64,000 nt of DNA, taken from positions 1 to 64,000 of the forward strand of contig NZ_QGKU01000052.1 in the NCBI RefSeq assembly GCF_003172915.1, given 5' to 3'. Positions 1 to 10,789 of the stretch are shown one piece after another. A program made the translations under genes and the position numbers. Each line of letters begins with the position of its first letter. Position 1 is the first letter of the stretch. The notes under the pieces were generated by a model that was not told where the DNA came from, did no database searches, and saw only the letters and a program-made list of their open reading frames with translations. Origin of the DNA: Meridianimarinicoccus roseus. Lineage in GTDB: Bacteria > Pseudomonadota > Alphaproteobacteria > Rhodobacterales > Rhodobacteraceae.

Positions 1-391
1 GGACGAGCAATTCCCGGACGCGGAAGACGCTGGCCGCCCCCTGCGTTTCTTCGCTCTTCACGGGCACGAAGCGCATGTTCGGTCTCTGCGCAGCTTCGCG
101 GATCGCCTCCGCGTCAGCTGCATCGTTCTTTTGCCGGTTGACGAACGGCTTCACGTAGGCAGGCGGGATCAGTCTGATGTCATGGCCGAGCCGTGCCAGC
201 TCCCGCCCCCAGAAATGGGCGCCACCGCAGGCTTCCATCGCCACGAGACAGGGCGGTAACTTGGCGAAGAACTCAATCACTTGAGCTCTTCTGAGCTTCT
301 TTCGTAAAACAGCTCTGCCTTCGCTGTCTGCGCCGTGGACCTGGAACACATTCTTCGCCAGATCCAGTCCGACCGTGATAATCTCCGACAT
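1..391 (-). CDS. IS110-family transposase, N-terminal part (cut by window edge)
   Basis: This is the first 130 codons of a DEDD-type transposase of the IS110 family, which recombines circular IS intermediates with target DNA. The N-terminal RuvC-like domain is recognisable: GLDLAKNVFQVHG carries the first acidic residue (about residue 10), MEACGGAHFW the glutamate (about 50) and KNDAADAEAI the later aspartates (about 88). The start is the ATG ending at 391, with GGAGG about 5 bases upstream. The C-terminal serine-bearing domain lies beyond the left edge, so I cannot tell whether the element is intact. The segment after the last Asp motif reads PVKSEETQGAASVF, which differs from the glutamine-rich stretch I would expect from related transposases, so degeneration is possible. 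Confidence 0.85.
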   Translation of the reverse strand, partial: MSEIITVGLDLAKNVFQVHGADSEGRAVLRKKLRRAQVIEFFAKLPPCLVAMEACGGAHFWGRELARLGHDIRLIPPAYVKPFVNRQKNDAADAEAIREAAQRPNMRFVPVKSEETQGAASVFRVRELLV

Positions 392-598
392 GACCGCCTC
401 CCAATACGGATTGTTGCGATCCCACCTCGGCACATCGATGACGCCGGGGGGCGGTTGCAGCATCAAGGCCGGTCCACACCATGAATGACCCAGAGTGGGT
501 CTTCACGATGCCCAGAGTACCATACCGGCAGCACGTCGATTGCCCGGCTCTCGAACCTCAAGAATGCACCAAGCGCCGTCGCATACGGGGCGTTTCTC
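392..598. other. Non-coding flank of the IS110 element, possible bridge-RNA region
   Basis: These 207 bases lie between the transposase start and the stop of the neighbouring SDR gene, with no convincing gene. IS110-family elements encode a structured guide ('bridge') RNA in a non-coding end: the left end in the IS110 group, the right end in the IS1111 group. This stretch is in the left-end position. It contains a perfect inverted repeat at 487-501. The exact IS boundary cannot be placed without a second copy. Bridge RNA here is an inference from family and position only. Confidence 0.35.
487..501. repeat. Perfect 6+3+6 inverted repeat beside the IS110 element
   Basis: GACCCA-GAG-TGGGTC is a perfect dyad 96 bases upstream of the transposase start. 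It could be a subterminal inverted repeat of the kind seen in IS1111-group elements, or a stem of the element's non-coding RNA. Only the symmetry is directly seen. Confidence 0.5.
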
Positions 599-1444
599 TC
601 AGTAGGCCGTCCACCCACCGTCGGAGGCGACAAGCGCCCCGGTCATGTAGCTGGCGTCCCGAGAAGCGACGAAGAGGATGACCGCCGCCTGCTCCCAGAC
701 GGTGGAGACACGGCCGATGAGCGCCGAAGACTTCATCGTGGCGCGCGGCGTGTCCGGCTTGTCCTCCGTGTGGCGCGATCTCACGAACTCCATCGCGCGC
801 TCCAGCATCGGCGTGTCCGTCGCGCACATGTTGACCGAGTTGCAGCGAACCCCGTGCGGCGCGTAGTCCATCGCGATGGCGCGGGTGAGCCCGCTGATCG
901 CGTGCTTGCTGGCCACGTAGGCGGGCGTTCCCACGCTCCCCGTCAGGGCCGTGTGGGAGCCCACGTTGACGATGGCGCCGCCGCGCTGCTGCTCGACCAT
1001 CCGGGAAAGTTCGGCCGCGCAGGCATACATGGTGCCCAGCACGTTGATCTCGATAGTGCCGCGAATATAGGTGTCGTTGGCAAGGTGCAGGGGCGCAGGC
1101 TGGCCGTCGCGGCCGCCATCCATCACGCCGGCGTTGTTGATCGCGACGTCGAGCCCGCCATAGGCCTCGACGACCGACTCGACCATGCGCGTGCAGTCGT
1201 CCCGGCTGGTGATGTCGGCTCCGATCCCGAGTGCCTGTCCGCCCGCGCCGGATATTTCCGCGGCGGCGGCCGTTGCAGCCTCCTCGTTGATGTCGGCAAG
1301 AACCACGGCGGCGCCCTCGCGCGCGGCGCGTGTCGCGCAGGCAAGGCCCATGCCCCCGCCACCGCCGGTCACAAGCATCACCTGACCGGCGAAGCGATCA
1401 GGAACGAACGTCGCGGGGTCGGTGGGAACATGGAACTGGGTCAT
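599..1444 (-). CDS. SDR-family NAD(P)-dependent oxidoreductase
   Basis: A 281-residue classical short-chain dehydrogenase/reductase. Seen: the nucleotide-binding glycine motif TGGGGGMG near residue 23, the NNAG motif, the catalytic serine region VNVGSHTALTG followed by YVASK (the Tyr-xxx-Lys pair), and a C-terminal SDGGWTAY tail typical of the family. The length is slightly above the usual 250 because of a 15-residue N-terminal extension. The start chosen (MTQFHVPTD) makes an ATGA overlap with the upstream truncated gene, so the two were once one operon. The substrate cannot be predicted. It sits between IS110 DNA and a gene remnant, which suggests an acquired or decaying accessory segment. 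Confidence 0.88.
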   Translation of the reverse strand: MTQFHVPTDPATFVPDRFAGQVMLVTGGGGGMGLACATRAAREGAAVVLADINEEAATAAAAEISGAGGQALGIGADITSRDDCTRMVESVVEAYGGLDVAINNAGVMDGGRDGQPAPLHLANDTYIRGTIEINVLGTMYACAAELSRMVEQQRGGAIVNVGSHTALTGSVGTPAYVASKHAISGLTRAIAMDYAPHGVRCNSVNMCATDTPMLERAMEFVRSRHTEDKPDTPRATMKSSALIGRVSTVWEQAAVILFVASRDASYMTGALVASDGGWTAY

Positions 1445-1938
1445 GTAGGCTTCGTGAGTGAGGCGGGACCCTGACCGCCATGCTTGCGCGTGGCGTCGAC
1501 GGTGTCCCGGATGGCTCTCGCGATGTCGTCGGGCGGGTATCCGAGCGCGGTCATCGCTGGGCCTGGGTCGAGAAACAGGTCCTGCTCCTGCCAGAGGGCG
1601 ACATCGAGCGGATCGTAACCGGTCTCGATCCCCGCGTCGGCGAGACGGCGCCGCTGTGCTTCGGCCGCTGCGTGCGCAGCGCTTGTGTCCGCCGGGACGA
1701 AGTCGGGCGTGACCCCGAGCGCATCGGCGAACATGCCGTAGATCTCTCGGTACGAGAGGTTTTCGCCCCCGATCGGCCAGGCGGCATGCGGTCCGGAGCG
1801 CTCGACCGCGCCCGCCGCCGCCGCGCCGACCTGCTCTGCCGTAACGCAGGCCGTTCCGCCCGAAGGGACCTGCACCGGGCCCTCGGCCGCGACCTTGTCC
1901 ATCGTGAAGCCCCACAGCGTGCCCCGCCATGTCAGCAT
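1441..1938 (-). pseudogene. N-terminally truncated NmrA-like NAD(P)-binding protein
   Basis: The 165-residue frame resembles the C-terminal half of NmrA/atypical-SDR proteins. After a VTAEQVGAAAAGA helix comes WPIGGENLSYREIYGMF, the usual 'membership of the gene tree, then helix' region of these enzymes, followed by a long C-terminal helical segment. The N-terminal Rossmann fold with its GxxGxxG motif is missing. In the same frame a stop lies at about 1960-1962, only seven codons upstream of the first ATG, and nothing family-like is found beyond it. I infer a 5' deletion, probably tied to the rearrangement that also left the palindromes at 2013-2077. It ends in an ATGA overlap with the SDR gene. 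Confidence 0.6.
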
Positions 1939-2012
1939 CCTGGAGATGAACGGCGACAGCTATCGCCTCGCTCAAAGCATGGCCCGGCAGAACTACTGAA
2001 CCAAGACCGAGT

Positions 2013-2077
2013 TTGGTCCTCGCGGACCAAGGCGCCTTGGCAACCGACTGCTATGTGCGGAGCGCATTTGCCAAGGC
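2013..2077. repeat. Two adjacent inverted repeats downstream of dnaE
   Basis: Two dyads lie side by side. TTGGTCC-TCGC-GGACCAA occupies 2013-2030. A 10-base pair of arms, GCCTTGGCAA at 2034-2043 and TTGCCAAGGC at 2068-2077, encloses a smaller TGCG-GAG-CGCA dyad. They lie 143-207 bases past the dnaE stop, so they may terminate dnaE transcription, but there is no T-run. They could equally be ends of a lost mobile element, given the truncated gene alongside. Confidence 0.55.
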
Positions 2078-2219
2078 ACCGATCACGCCCAGACCGGACG
2101 ACTTTTGCTCCGCCCCGTGGCCGGATCTTGCGCCGACGTTGACAGAGGCCCACAAATGTCACGATTTCCGTCCACTGGAATAGATGAGCTTGAGCGCGCA
2201 GTCGGGACGAAAGGGTTTC

Positions 2220-5200
2220 CTACATGTCCTCGACCATGACGACGCCGTGAAGCGACTTCACCGCGCTTCGGATCTGGGGCGTGATCGCACATGGGTGTGG
2301 CAGCGGGATATCCACCTCGGCCAGATCGCCATCATTGACCAGAAGGCACAGGCTGACGGGCGCGCGCGCGCGGCGCGGGCTGTCCTTCGTCACCCGGTCG
2401 AGCAGAGACACTACCGGTCCGACATCGGCATGCGGGTCGAAATAGATCTTCAGGCCGGCCACGCCCGCCCCGGCAACGACATCGTCCACAGGGGTCACAC
2501 CCTTGCACAGCAGCTTGAGCTGGTCGCTCTCGATTGTCGCTTCCACGCTTAGAACGACGTTGCAGCCCGGATCCAGATTCTCCCGCGCTGCCTCCAGCGT
2601 CTCGGAGAAGACGGTGACCTCGTACAGGCCCGACGGGTCCGAAAGACTGACGAAGGCATAGCGGTTGCCGCGCGCCGACTTGCGTTCCTGACGCGCAGCC
2701 ACGGCCCCGGCCAACTTGGCAACCAGTGGAGCGCGCCGGGCGGCCTGCTCCACCTCTGCCAGCGTCTTCACGCCCGACCGTTTCAGCGCCGCCATGTAGT
2801 CGTCCAGCGGATGGCCGGACAGGTAGAAGCCGATCGCCATGTGTTCCTCGCCCAGTCGTTCCATCGGCAGCCAGTCGTCCACCTGCGGCAGCCGCGGTTC
2901 GGGCAGATCGTCCCCCGCCTCGCCGAACAGCGACACCTGCGCCGAAGCGCGCTGGTCGTGGATGGCGGCAGAATAGGCCATCAGCGCATCCATCGCACCG
3001 AAGACACGGCGGCGGTTGCGGTCCAGTTCGTCGAAGGCACCGGCGCGGGCCAGCATTTCAAGCGGGCGCTTGCCGATCCGCTTCAGGTCCACTCGCCTTG
3101 CGAAATCAAACAGCGTCACGAAGGGTTTGCCGCCCTCGGCGGCGCGGGCGTCCTCGATCAGGCGCATCGCCTCGATCCCGACATTCTTGAGCGCGCCCAG
3201 CCCGTAGACAAGCCGTCCCTCGGACACGGTGAAGCGCGAGGCGGAGCGGTTCACGCAGGGCGGTACGACCTCGATCCCCAGCCCGCGGCGAACCTCTTCG
3301 GCGAAGACGGCCAGCTTGTCGGTGAGGTGGATGTCGCAATTCATCACGCCGGCCATGAATTCCACCGGGTGGTTCGCCTTCAGCCATGCGGTCTGGTAGC
3401 TGACCACGGCATAGGCGGCGGCGTGCGACTTGTTGAAGCCGTAATTGGCGAACTTGTCGAGAAGGTTCCACACCTCCAGCGCCTTGTCCTTGTCCACCCC
3501 GTTCTTCGCGGCTCCCGCAAGAAACTTGGGTCGTTCGGCGTCCATTGCCTCCTGGATCTTCTTGCCCATGGCGCGGCGCAGAAGATCGGCGCCGCCCAGC
3601 GTGTAGCCCGCCATTTCCTGCGCGATCTGCATCACCTGTTCCTGGTAGACGATGATGCCCTGCGTCTCGTCCAGGATGTGGTCGATGCTGGGATGGATCG
3701 AGGCGCGCTCCCGCAGCCCGTTCTTGACCTCGCAGAAGGTCGGGATGTTCTCCATCGGGCCGGGACGGTAAAGCGCGACAAGGGCGATGATGTCCTCGAT
3801 GCATGTCGGCTTCATGCGGCGCAGTGCGTCCATCATGCCCGAGCTTTCCACCTGGAACACCGCCACAGTCTTTGCGCTTGCGTAAAGCCGGTAGGTCTTT
3901 TCGTCGTCCAGGGGGATCTGGCCGATGTCGTTCTCCGCCCCCTCGAACGGCTCGTAGATCACCGTGCCGTCGGCGGCGACGTGCAGCGGGCGCCCCGCGC
4001 CGTGGATCAGTTCGATCGCGTTCTGGATTACCGTCAACGTTTTCAGGCCGAGGAAGTCGAACTTCACCAGCCCCGCCTGTTCGACCCATTTCATGTTGAA
4101 CTGCGTTGCGGGCATGTCCGACCGTGGATCCTGGTAAAGCGGGACAAGCTCGTCGATCGGCCGATCGCCGATAACCACGCCGGCGGCATGGGTGGACGCG
4201 TTGCGCAGCAGCCCCTCGACCTGTTGGCCGTAGGTCAGCAGGCGGTTCACAACTTCCTCGCGGCGGGCTTCCTCGCGCAGGCGCGGTTCGTCCGCCAGCG
4301 CCTTCTCGATGCTGACAGGCTTCACACCCTCCACCGGAATCATCTTGGACAAGCGGTCCACCTGCCCGTAGGGCATCTGCAGCACGCGCCCGATATCGCG
4401 CACCGCCGCCTTGGACAGAAGCGCACCGAAGGTGATGATCTGCCCCACCCGGTCGCGGCCATACTTCTCCTGCACGTAGTGGATCACCTCCTCGCGGCGG
4501 TCCATGCAGAAGTCGATGTCGAAATCGGGCATCGATACGCGATCGGGGTTCAGGAACCGCTCGAACAGCAGCGAGTAACGCAGCGGGTCAAGGTCGGTGA
4601 TCGTCAGTGCATAGGCGACAAGACTCCCAGCGCCGGACCCGCGCCCCGGCCCTACCGGAATGTCGTGCTCCTTCGCCCACTTGATGAAATCGGCGACGAT
4701 CAGGAAGTAGCCCGGAAAGCCCATCCCCTCGATGATGCCCAGCTCGAACTCCAGCCGCGCCTCGTAATCCGGGACGGGCGCGGCATGGGGGATCACCGCC
4801 AACCGCGCGGCCAGCCCCGCGCGGGCCTGATTGCGCAGTTCTTCCACCTCGTTTTCGGCGAAGCGGGGCAGGATCGGGTCATGCGTCTTGGCACGGAAGG
4901 CACAGCGGCGTGCGATCTCGACCGTGTTTTCCAGCGCTTCGGGCAGATCGGCGAACAGCGTCGCCATCTCTTCGGGCGATTTCAGGTAATGCTGCGGGGT
5001 CAGCCGCCGCCGCGGTTGCGACTGGTCGACATAGGCCCCTTCGGCGATGCAGATCAGCGCGTCATGCGCTTCGTACATCTTCGCTTCGGGGAAATAGACG
5101 TCGTTCGTGGCCACCAGCGGCAAGCCCATCGCATACGCCATTTCCACGTGTCCCCGTTCGGTCGCCGTCTCGGCCTCTGGGGCGCCGTCCTCGCCGGGGT

Positions 5201-5732
5201 GGCGCTGCAACTCGATGTAAAGCCGCGCCGGGTAGATCTCGGACAGGCGCTGCACCAGCGCCTCGGCGCGGGCCCGGTGGCCACTGCGCAGCAGACGCCC
5301 GACCGGCCCGTCTGGCCCGCCAGTCAGCGCGATCAGCCCGTCCGAATGGGCCGCCAGGTCTTCGGACGTGACCTGCGGCAACTCCCCCGCCTTGCCAAGA
5401 TAGAGCGCGGAGTTAAGCTTCAGCAGGTTGCGATAACCCACCTCGTTTTGCGCCAGCAGCACCAGCGGCGCGGGCGGCAGCGCCCGGCCTCCCGGTTCGG
5501 GCGGCGCATAGGCTAGGTCAAACTGGCAGCCGATGATCGGCTGGACCCCGGCCTTGGCCGCCCCGACCGAGAATTCAAGCGCGCCGAACATGTTGTTGGT
5601 GTCGGTCACGGCGACGGCCGGCATGCCCAGCCCCGCGATGAGACCGGGCAGCGATTTCAGTCGCACCGCTCCTTCCAGCAGGGAGTATTCGGTGTGCAGG
5701 CGCAGGTGGATGAATCGCGGTGTCTCGGGCAT
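2220..5732 (-). CDS. dnaE: DNA polymerase III alpha subunit
   Basis: The replicative polymerase catalytic subunit, 1170 residues (E. coli DnaE is 1160). Seen in order: an N-terminal PHP domain beginning with [13 protein letters not shown], the polymerase palm with PDFDIDF at about 402-408 and KFDFLGL (Asp about 559) supplying the three catalytic aspartates, a helix-hairpin-helix region, and a C-terminal OB fold. The PHP domain carries HLR in place of HLH and TDTNN in place of TDHGN, so metal-binding residues are missing, as in E. coli; proofreading should come from a separate epsilon subunit. The start at MPETPRF is preferred over an upstream in-frame ATG because the protein then begins at the usual position before the PHP domain. 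Divergent from xdhA. Confidence 0.97.
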   Translation of the reverse strand: MPETPRFIHLRLHTEYSLLEGAVRLKSLPGLIAGLGMPAVAVTDTNNMFGALEFSVGAAKAGVQPIIGCQFDLAYAPPEPGGRALPPAPLVLLAQNEVGYRNLLKLNSALYLGKAGELPQVTSEDLAAHSDGLIALTGGPDGPVGRLLRSGHRARAEALVQRLSEIYPARLYIELQRHPGEDGAPEAETATERGHVEMAYAMGLPLVATNDVYFPEAKMYEAHDALICIAEGAYVDQSQPRRRLTPQHYLKSPEEMATLFADLPEALENTVEIARRCAFRAKTHDPILPRFAENEVEELRNQARAGLAARLAVIPHAAPVPDYEARLEFELGIIEGMGFPGYFLIVADFIKWAKEHDIPVGPGRGSGAGSLVAYALTITDLDPLRYSLLFERFLNPDRVSMPDFDIDFCMDRREEVIHYVQEKYGRDRVGQIITFGALLSKAAVRDIGRVLQMPYGQVDRLSKMIPVEGVKPVSIEKALADEPRLREEARREEVVNRLLTYGQQVEGLLRNASTHAAGVVIGDRPIDELVPLYQDPRSDMPATQFNMKWVEQAGLVKFDFLGLKTLTVIQNAIELIHGAGRPLHVAADGTVIYEPFEGAENDIGQIPLDDEKTYRLYASAKTVAVFQVESSGMMDALRRMKPTCIEDIIALVALYRPGPMENIPTFCEVKNGLRERASIHPSIDHILDETQGIIVYQEQVMQIAQEMAGYTLGGADLLRRAMGKKIQEAMDAERPKFLAGAAKNGVDKDKALEVWNLLDKFANYGFNKSHAAAYAVVSYQTAWLKANHPVEFMAGVMNCDIHLTDKLAVFAEEVRRGLGIEVVPPCVNRSASRFTVSEGRLVYGLGALKNVGIEAMRLIEDARAAEGGKPFVTLFDFARRVDLKRIGKRPLEMLARAGAFDELDRNRRRVFGAMDALMAYSAAIHDQRASAQVSLFGEAGDDLPEPRLPQVDDWLPMERLGEEHMAIGFYLSGHPLDDYMAALKRSGVKTLAEVEQAARRAPLVAKLAGAVAARQERKSARGNRYAFVSLSDPSGLYEVTVFSETLEAARENLDPGCNVVLSVEATIESDQLKLLCKGVTPVDDVVAGAGVAGLKIYFDPHADVGPVVSLLDRVTKDSPRRARAPVSLCLLVNDGDLAEVDIPLPHPCAITPQIRSAVKSLHGVVMVEDM

Positions 5733-5904
5733 AGCACCACCATATCTTGGGGTGCGCCGCCGCAAAAGGCGTAATCAGGGCCGCCAGCACCCCGGAGCGC
5801 CGAAGCCTGCGCGGGCGAAACTGCCCGGCACGCGGGCAAGCGCGCGGGCGATGCCCGTTTTCGGGGCAGCTTCCCCTTGCCAAACGCGCAAATCGCCTGT
5901 CTTC

Positions 5905-5936
5905 TTGACCGCGCAAAAGGTCCGGGCTGGTCTACG
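5905..5936 (+). promoter_or_regulatory. Weak candidate sigma-70 promoter for xdhA
   Basis: TTGACC at 5905-5910 is a good -35 box. The best -10 candidates, TGGTCT at 5928 or TCTACG at 5931, are poor. It is the only -35-like element in the 265-base divergent region that faces xdhA at a sensible distance (about 60-90 bases). No dyad was identified for a purine-type repressor. Confidence 0.22.
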
Positions 5937-5997
5937 CCGCATCGACCAGTCCCCTATGGGATCCACGAAACGGGTAAGGCGGCGAGATTTCTGCACC

Positions 5998-7452
5998 ATG
6001 GTGGAGTTCACTCTGAACGGGGAGTCTGTGCGCATCGAGGGCGAGCCGCCCACGCGCACTCTTCTGGACTGGCTGCGCGAGGCGCGGGGCCTGACGGGAA
6101 CCAAGGAAGGCTGCAACGAAGGCGATTGCGGGGCCTGCACGGTGATGGTCACAGACCGGACCGGCGCCCGTGCGCTAAACGCCTGCATCCTGTTTCTGCC
6201 GCAATTGGACGGCAAGGCCGTGCGGACGGTCGAAGGGCTGACTTCACCCGATGGTGCGCTGCACCCTGTGCAGCAGGCGATGATCGAACACCACGGCGCG
6301 CAATGCGGATTTTGCACGCCCGGCTTCGTGATGTCGATGGCGGTGGCGCATGCGAACGGCGCGCGGGACCACGACACGCAGCTTGCCGGCAATCTTTGCC
6401 GCTGCACGGGCTATGCGCCGATCGCGCGGGCGGCGGATGCCGCGGCGCTGATGCCTGTCCCGACGCATATCGCCGCCGAATGCGCACGCTTCCGCGCCCC
6501 GGACCTCGCCTCGCGCGGGGCCGCGGCAACCGGCACCGAAGGCGGCCACCCGGCGGCGGGCGCACCGGCGGCCACGGGCGGCGCGGCGGACGCCGCCGCT
6601 CCGGCCTGCCCCGGCAGCGCAGACGCGCTGGCCGACTGGTACCTCGCGAACCCTGGCGGCACACTGATCGCCGGTGCCACCGATGTCGGGCTTTGGGTGA
6701 CCAAGCAGTTCCGCGACCTGGGGCCTGTCGCCTTCCTGAACGGCTGCGAGGATCTGCGCGGTATCACCGTCTCGGACGACACGATCCGGATCGGCGCGAT
6801 GGCCACGCTCAGCGACCTTCTCCCTGTGATGGAGGCCCACCATCCCTCTTTCGCCGCCCTGATCCGCCGCTACGGATCGGTGCAGGTGCGCAACGCCGCC
6901 ACCATCGGCGGCAACATCGCCAACGGCTCGCCGATCGGCGACAGCCCACCCGCGCTGATCGCGCTTGGCGCGACGCTGCATCTGCGCCGCGGCGGCGTCC
7001 GCCGCGCCCTGCCGCTTGAGGAATTCTTTCTCGACTACGGAAAGCAGGACCGCGCTCCCGGCGAATTCGTCGAGGCGGTGACGATCCCGCGCCAGCCGGA
7101 CCGGCTGCGCTGCTACAAGATTTCCAAGCGGTTCGATCAGGACATCTCGGCGCTGTGCGGCTGCTTCCGCATCACCGTCGACGACGGCATCGTCACCGAC
7201 GCGCGTATCGCCTTCGGCGGCATGGCCGGCATCCCCAAGCGCGCCGCAGCCGTCGAAGCCGCCCTGACCGGCCGCCCCTGGACCGACGCGAAGGTCGAAG
7301 CCGCCCTGCCCGCCTTCGCCAAGGATTTCCAGCCGCTCAGCGACATGCGGGCCAGCGCCGCCTACCGGCTTGAAAGCGCCCGCAACCTGCTGCGCCGCTG
7401 CCTTGCGGAGGATCGCGGCACCGCCGTCTCGGCGCTGGAGGTGACGCCATGA
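5998..7452 (+). CDS. xdhA: Xanthine dehydrogenase small subunit (2Fe-2S and FAD)
   Basis: Electron-transfer subunit of xanthine dehydrogenase, which oxidises hypoxanthine to xanthine and urate in the cytoplasm. 484 residues. The plant-type [2Fe-2S] motif [12 protein letters not shown] lies at about 38-49, the second cluster cysteines in CGFCTPG and CRCTGY at about 105-140, and the FAD domain of the CO-dehydrogenase flavoprotein type follows, with [14 protein letters not shown] as FAD-binding signature. An unusually alanine/glycine-rich linker of about 35 residues joins the two halves. The start is the ATG in front of VEFTLNG, where family proteins begin. It is first in a long operon and overlaps xdhB by four bases (ATGA). 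Confidence 0.95.
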   Translation: MVEFTLNGESVRIEGEPPTRTLLDWLREARGLTGTKEGCNEGDCGACTVMVTDRTGARALNACILFLPQLDGKAVRTVEGLTSPDGALHPVQQAMIEHHGAQCGFCTPGFVMSMAVAHANGARDHDTQLAGNLCRCTGYAPIARAADAAALMPVPTHIAAECARFRAPDLASRGAAATGTEGGHPAAGAPAATGGAADAAAPACPGSADALADWYLANPGGTLIAGATDVGLWVTKQFRDLGPVAFLNGCEDLRGITVSDDTIRIGAMATLSDLLPVMEAHHPSFAALIRRYGSVQVRNAATIGGNIANGSPIGDSPPALIALGATLHLRRGGVRRALPLEEFFLDYGKQDRAPGEFVEAVTIPRQPDRLRCYKISKRFDQDISALCGCFRITVDDGIVTDARIAFGGMAGIPKRAAAVEAALTGRPWTDAKVEAALPAFAKDFQPLSDMRASAAYRLESARNLLRRCLAEDRGTAVSALEVTP

Positions 7453-9842
7453 ACGCAGATCCGAAGCTCCCGGCGCAGGCATCGCACGGCCCCGGCGCGG
7501 CGCTGCCCCATGACGCGGCCCGCCTGCACGTCACCGGCCAGGCCCGCTACGTGGACGACATCCCGCTGCCCGCGGGCGCGCTCCACCTTGCCTTCGGGCT
7601 CAGCGACATCGCCGCCGGGCGGTTGACGGGGCTGGACCTTGCGGCAGTGCGGGCCGCGCCCGGCGTGGTCGGGGCGTGGTCGGCAGCGGATCTGGGTTGC
7701 AACCCGGATTGCTCGCCCTCCAACCATGACGAACCCCTGTTGTCCGACGGCACGATCCACTATCTCGGACAGCCGCTGTTCCTCGTGGCCGCGCACAGCC
7801 ACCTTGCCGCACGCCAGGCCGCCCGCGCCGCCAGTGCCGTGACCGACGCGGTCACCCCGATCCTCGGCATCGACGATGCGCTGGCCGCGGGCACCCGGTT
7901 CGAGGACGGCCCGCGGATCTATGGCCGCGGCGATCCGGCGGCCGCCATAGCCGCAGCCGCGCACCGGGTCGAAGGCCGGATCGAGATCGGCGGGCAGGAG
8001 CATTTCTACCTCGAAGGCCAGGCCGCCGCCGCTGTACCGCAGGAAGGTGGCGACATGCTGGTGCATGCCTCTACCCAGCACCCGACCGAGATCCAGCACA
8101 AAGTCGCCCACGCACTCGGTGTGCCGATGCATGCCGTGCGGGTCGAAACCCGGCGCATGGGCGGCGGGTTCGGCGGCAAGGAAAGCCAGGGCAACGCGCT
8201 GGCGATCGCCTGCGCGCTGGTCGCGGCGCGCACCGGCCGCCCGGCCAAGATGCGCTACGACCGCGATGACGACATGATGATCACCGGCAAACGCCACGAT
8301 TTCCGGATCGACTACCACGCGGGCTTCGACGATGCCGGGCGGATCACGGGCATCGAATTCGTGCAATATGCGCGATGCGGCTGGGCGATGGACCTGTCTC
8401 TTCCGGTGGCCGATCGCGCCATGCTGCACGCCGACAATGCCTACTGGCTGCCGGCAGTGCGCATCACCTCGCACCGGCTGCGCACCAACACCCAAAGCGC
8501 GACGGCCTTCCGGGGCTTCGGCGGCCCGCAGGGAATGCTGGGCATCGAACGGGTGATGGACCATATCGCCCATGCGCTGGGGCGGGACGCACTGGAGATC
8601 CGGCAGGCCAACTTCTACCCCGAGGCAAGCAACGACACCGGACAGTCGGGGCAGTACGCGCGAGCCCGGGAGTCTTCCGATCAGAATACCGGGCGACACA
8701 CCCCGTACGGGCAGGAGGTCACGGATTTCTGCCTGCACGACCTGACCGGTCGGCTGAAAGAGTCCTGCGACTATGCCGCCCGGCGCGCGGCAGTAGCGGA
8801 GTGGAACGCGCAGAATCCGGTTCTCAAGCGCGGGCTTGCCCTGACGCCTGTGAAGTTCGGAATTTCCTTCACGCTGACGCATCTCAATCAGGCGGGCGCC
8901 CTGGTGCATGTCTACCAAGACGGGTCCATCGCCATGAACCACGGCGGCACCGAGATGGGACAGGGCCTGTTCCAGAAGGTCGCGCAGGTCGCCGCAGCGC
9001 GTTTCGGGGTGAACGTGGGCGCGGTGAAGATCACCGCTACCGACACCGGCAAGGTGCCCAACACCTCGGCCACCGCCGCCTCCAGCGGGTCGGACCTGAA
9101 CGGCATGGCCGTCGCCGCTGCCTGCGATACGATCCGGGGCCGCATGGCCGCCCATCTGGCCGAGGTGCGGCAGGCCGACCCGGCACAGGTCCGCTTCGAG
9201 GCGGGCCGCGTTCATGTCGGCGGCGACGTGATACCTTTCGAGGACGCGGCGGCGGAATGCTACATGGCGCGGATCAGCCTCAGCGCGACGGGCTTCTACC
9301 GCACGCCCGACATCCGTTGGGACCGGATCCGGGGCGAAGGACGCCCTTTCTATTATTTCGCCTACGGCGCGGCCTGCACAGAGGTGGTGCTCGACACGCT
9401 GACCGGCGAAAACCGCATCCTGCGCACCGACATCCTCCATGACGCGGGCACCTCGCTGAACCCGGCGCTGGACATCGGCCAGATCGAGGGCGGCTACGTG
9501 CAGGGCGCGGGCTGGCTGACGATGGAAGAACTTGTCTGGGACGACGCGGGTCGGCTTCGAACGCACGCGCCCTCCACCTACAAGATCCCTGCGATGGGCG
9601 ATCGGCCCCGCATCTTCAACGTCGCGCTGCACGACGCCGCGAACCGCGCCGACACGATCTACCGCTCCAAGGCGGTGGGGGAGCCGCCCTTCATGCTGGG
9701 CATCTCGGCGCTTATGGCGCTTTCTGACGCGGTGGCCGCCTGCGCGCCGGACGGCAGGGGCCGTTACCCCGCACTCGATGCGCCGGCGACGCCCGAACGG
9801 CTTCTGACCGCCATCCGGCAGGTGCGGGAGGGCGCGGCATGA
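7449..9842 (+). CDS. xdhB: Xanthine dehydrogenase large (molybdopterin) subunit
   Basis: Catalytic molybdenum-cofactor subunit, 797 residues. Seen: an N-terminal a/b-hammerhead domain ([15 protein letters not shown]), GGGFGGKE and [10 protein letters not shown] molybdopterin-binding loops, and the catalytic glutamate in GEPPFMLG at about residue 745, close to its place in Rhodobacter capsulatus XdhB (E730). Between NFYPEAS and TPYGQEV there is a polar stretch of roughly 25 residues that looks longer than in many homologues. It overlaps xdhA upstream and xdhC downstream by ATGA junctions, so subunits and cofactor factor are translated together. Confidence 0.95.
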   Translation: MNADPKLPAQASHGPGAALPHDAARLHVTGQARYVDDIPLPAGALHLAFGLSDIAAGRLTGLDLAAVRAAPGVVGAWSAADLGCNPDCSPSNHDEPLLSDGTIHYLGQPLFLVAAHSHLAARQAARAASAVTDAVTPILGIDDALAAGTRFEDGPRIYGRGDPAAAIAAAAHRVEGRIEIGGQEHFYLEGQAAAAVPQEGGDMLVHASTQHPTEIQHKVAHALGVPMHAVRVETRRMGGGFGGKESQGNALAIACALVAARTGRPAKMRYDRDDDMMITGKRHDFRIDYHAGFDDAGRITGIEFVQYARCGWAMDLSLPVADRAMLHADNAYWLPAVRITSHRLRTNTQSATAFRGFGGPQGMLGIERVMDHIAHALGRDALEIRQANFYPEASNDTGQSGQYARARESSDQNTGRHTPYGQEVTDFCLHDLTGRLKESCDYAARRAAVAEWNAQNPVLKRGLALTPVKFGISFTLTHLNQAGALVHVYQDGSIAMNHGGTEMGQGLFQKVAQVAAARFGVNVGAVKITATDTGKVPNTSATAASSGSDLNGMAVAAACDTIRGRMAAHLAEVRQADPAQVRFEAGRVHVGGDVIPFEDAAAECYMARISLSATGFYRTPDIRWDRIRGEGRPFYYFAYGAACTEVVLDTLTGENRILRTDILHDAGTSLNPALDIGQIEGGYVQGAGWLTMEELVWDDAGRLRTHAPSTYKIPAMGDRPRIFNVALHDAANRADTIYRSKAVGEPPFMLGISALMALSDAVAACAPDGRGRYPALDAPATPERLLTAIRQVREGAA

Positions 9843-10789
9843 GCTTCGATCTGGCCGCCCTGCGCGCCACGGTGGCGGCCCGTGGCCGGGTGGCCCGCGT
9901 GGCTGTCGCCGCGGCGCAAGGCTCCGCCCCGCGGGAGCCGGGCGCAGCGATGCTAGTCTGGGACGGCGGGCAAAGCGGCACGATCGGCGGCGGCGCGCTG
10001 GAATACGACGCGGCCCGCCTTGCCCGAGAGTCGCTGGCGCAAGGCGGGCGCGACAGCCTGCGCCGTTGCCCGCTCGGTCCGTCGCTGGGGCAGTGCTGCG
10101 GCGGCGCGGTGAGTCTCGTGACCGAGATCTTCGATGCCGAGCGGCTGCAGACCATCGACCCGTCCGCGCCCTACCTGCGCCGCTTCGCCGGGCCCGACGC
10201 CCCGCCACTGGCGCTTCGGCGGGCGCTTCGGCGCGCGCGCGGCGAAGGGCTGGCCCCCGCCCCGCTTCTGTCGCAAGGCTGGTTCCTCGAACCGCTGCTT
10301 GCGCCGACGCGGACAGTCTGGATCTGGGGCGCGGGCCATGTCGGGCGGGCGCTAGTGGGCGTGCTTTCGCCGCTGCCAGACCTTGCGCTGACCTGGGTGG
10401 ACACAGCCCTGGACCGCTTCCCGGCAGACGTGCCGTCCGGCGTGACGGTGCTGTCCGCGCCCGCACCCGCCACGCTGATGCCGCGCGCGCCGCGCGACGC
10501 CGACCACCTGATCCTGACCTATTCCCACGCGCTCGATCTGGAATTGTGCCACGCCGCGCTGTGCCACGGCTTCGCCGGGGCGGGGCTGATCGGGTCGGCC
10601 ACCAAATGGGCCCGCTTCCGCACTCGGCTGGCCGCGCTCGGCCACACGCCCGACCGGATCGGCCGGATCACCTGCCCGATCGGCGATCCCTCGCTCGGCA
10701 AGCACCCGCAGGCCATCGCGCTGGGGGTGGGGGCCGCGTTGCTGGCCCGCGCCGCCCGGGCGCAACAGCCGGAGGAACGTGAGGCATGA
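9839..10789 (+). CDS. xdhC: Xanthine dehydrogenase accessory factor XdhC
   Basis: XdhC binds and sulfurates molybdenum cofactor and inserts it into XdhB. It is not part of the mature enzyme. The 316-residue protein has the N-terminal XdhC/CoxI domain, with AAQGSAPREPGAAM near residue 25 and a GTIGGGALE loop near 50, and a C-terminal Rossmann-like XdhC_C domain starting at WIWGAGHVGRA and ending with PIGDPSLGKHPQAIA. The ATGA overlaps on both sides place it in the same transcript as xdhB and the following transporter ATPase. Confidence 0.93.
   Translation: MSFDLAALRATVAARGRVARVAVAAAQGSAPREPGAAMLVWDGGQSGTIGGGALEYDAARLARESLAQGGRDSLRRCPLGPSLGQCCGGAVSLVTEIFDAERLQTIDPSAPYLRRFAGPDAPPLALRRALRRARGEGLAPAPLLSQGWFLEPLLAPTRTVWIWGAGHVGRALVGVLSPLPDLALTWVDTALDRFPADVPSGVTVLSAPAPATLMPRAPRDADHLILTYSHALDLELCHAALCHGFAGAGLIGSATKWARFRTRLAALGHTPDRIGRITCPIGDPSLGKHPQAIALGVGAALLARAARAQQPEEREA

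Noticed and set aside
1441-1975. SDR gene extended upstream to 1975 as a 458-residue protein
   Set aside because: The extra 177 residues are Arg/Gly-rich and antithetical to the SDR start; the other frame there encodes the NmrA-like remnant.
2811-5516. Long open frame of 901 codons on the plus strand opposite dnaE
   Set aside because: A shadow caused by high GC in dnaE; no family features, and dnaE with all motifs occupies the other strand.
7362-10466. Open frame of 1034 codons on the minus strand opposite xdhB/xdhC
   Set aside because: Arg/Ala/Gly-rich shadow; xdhB and xdhC are certain.
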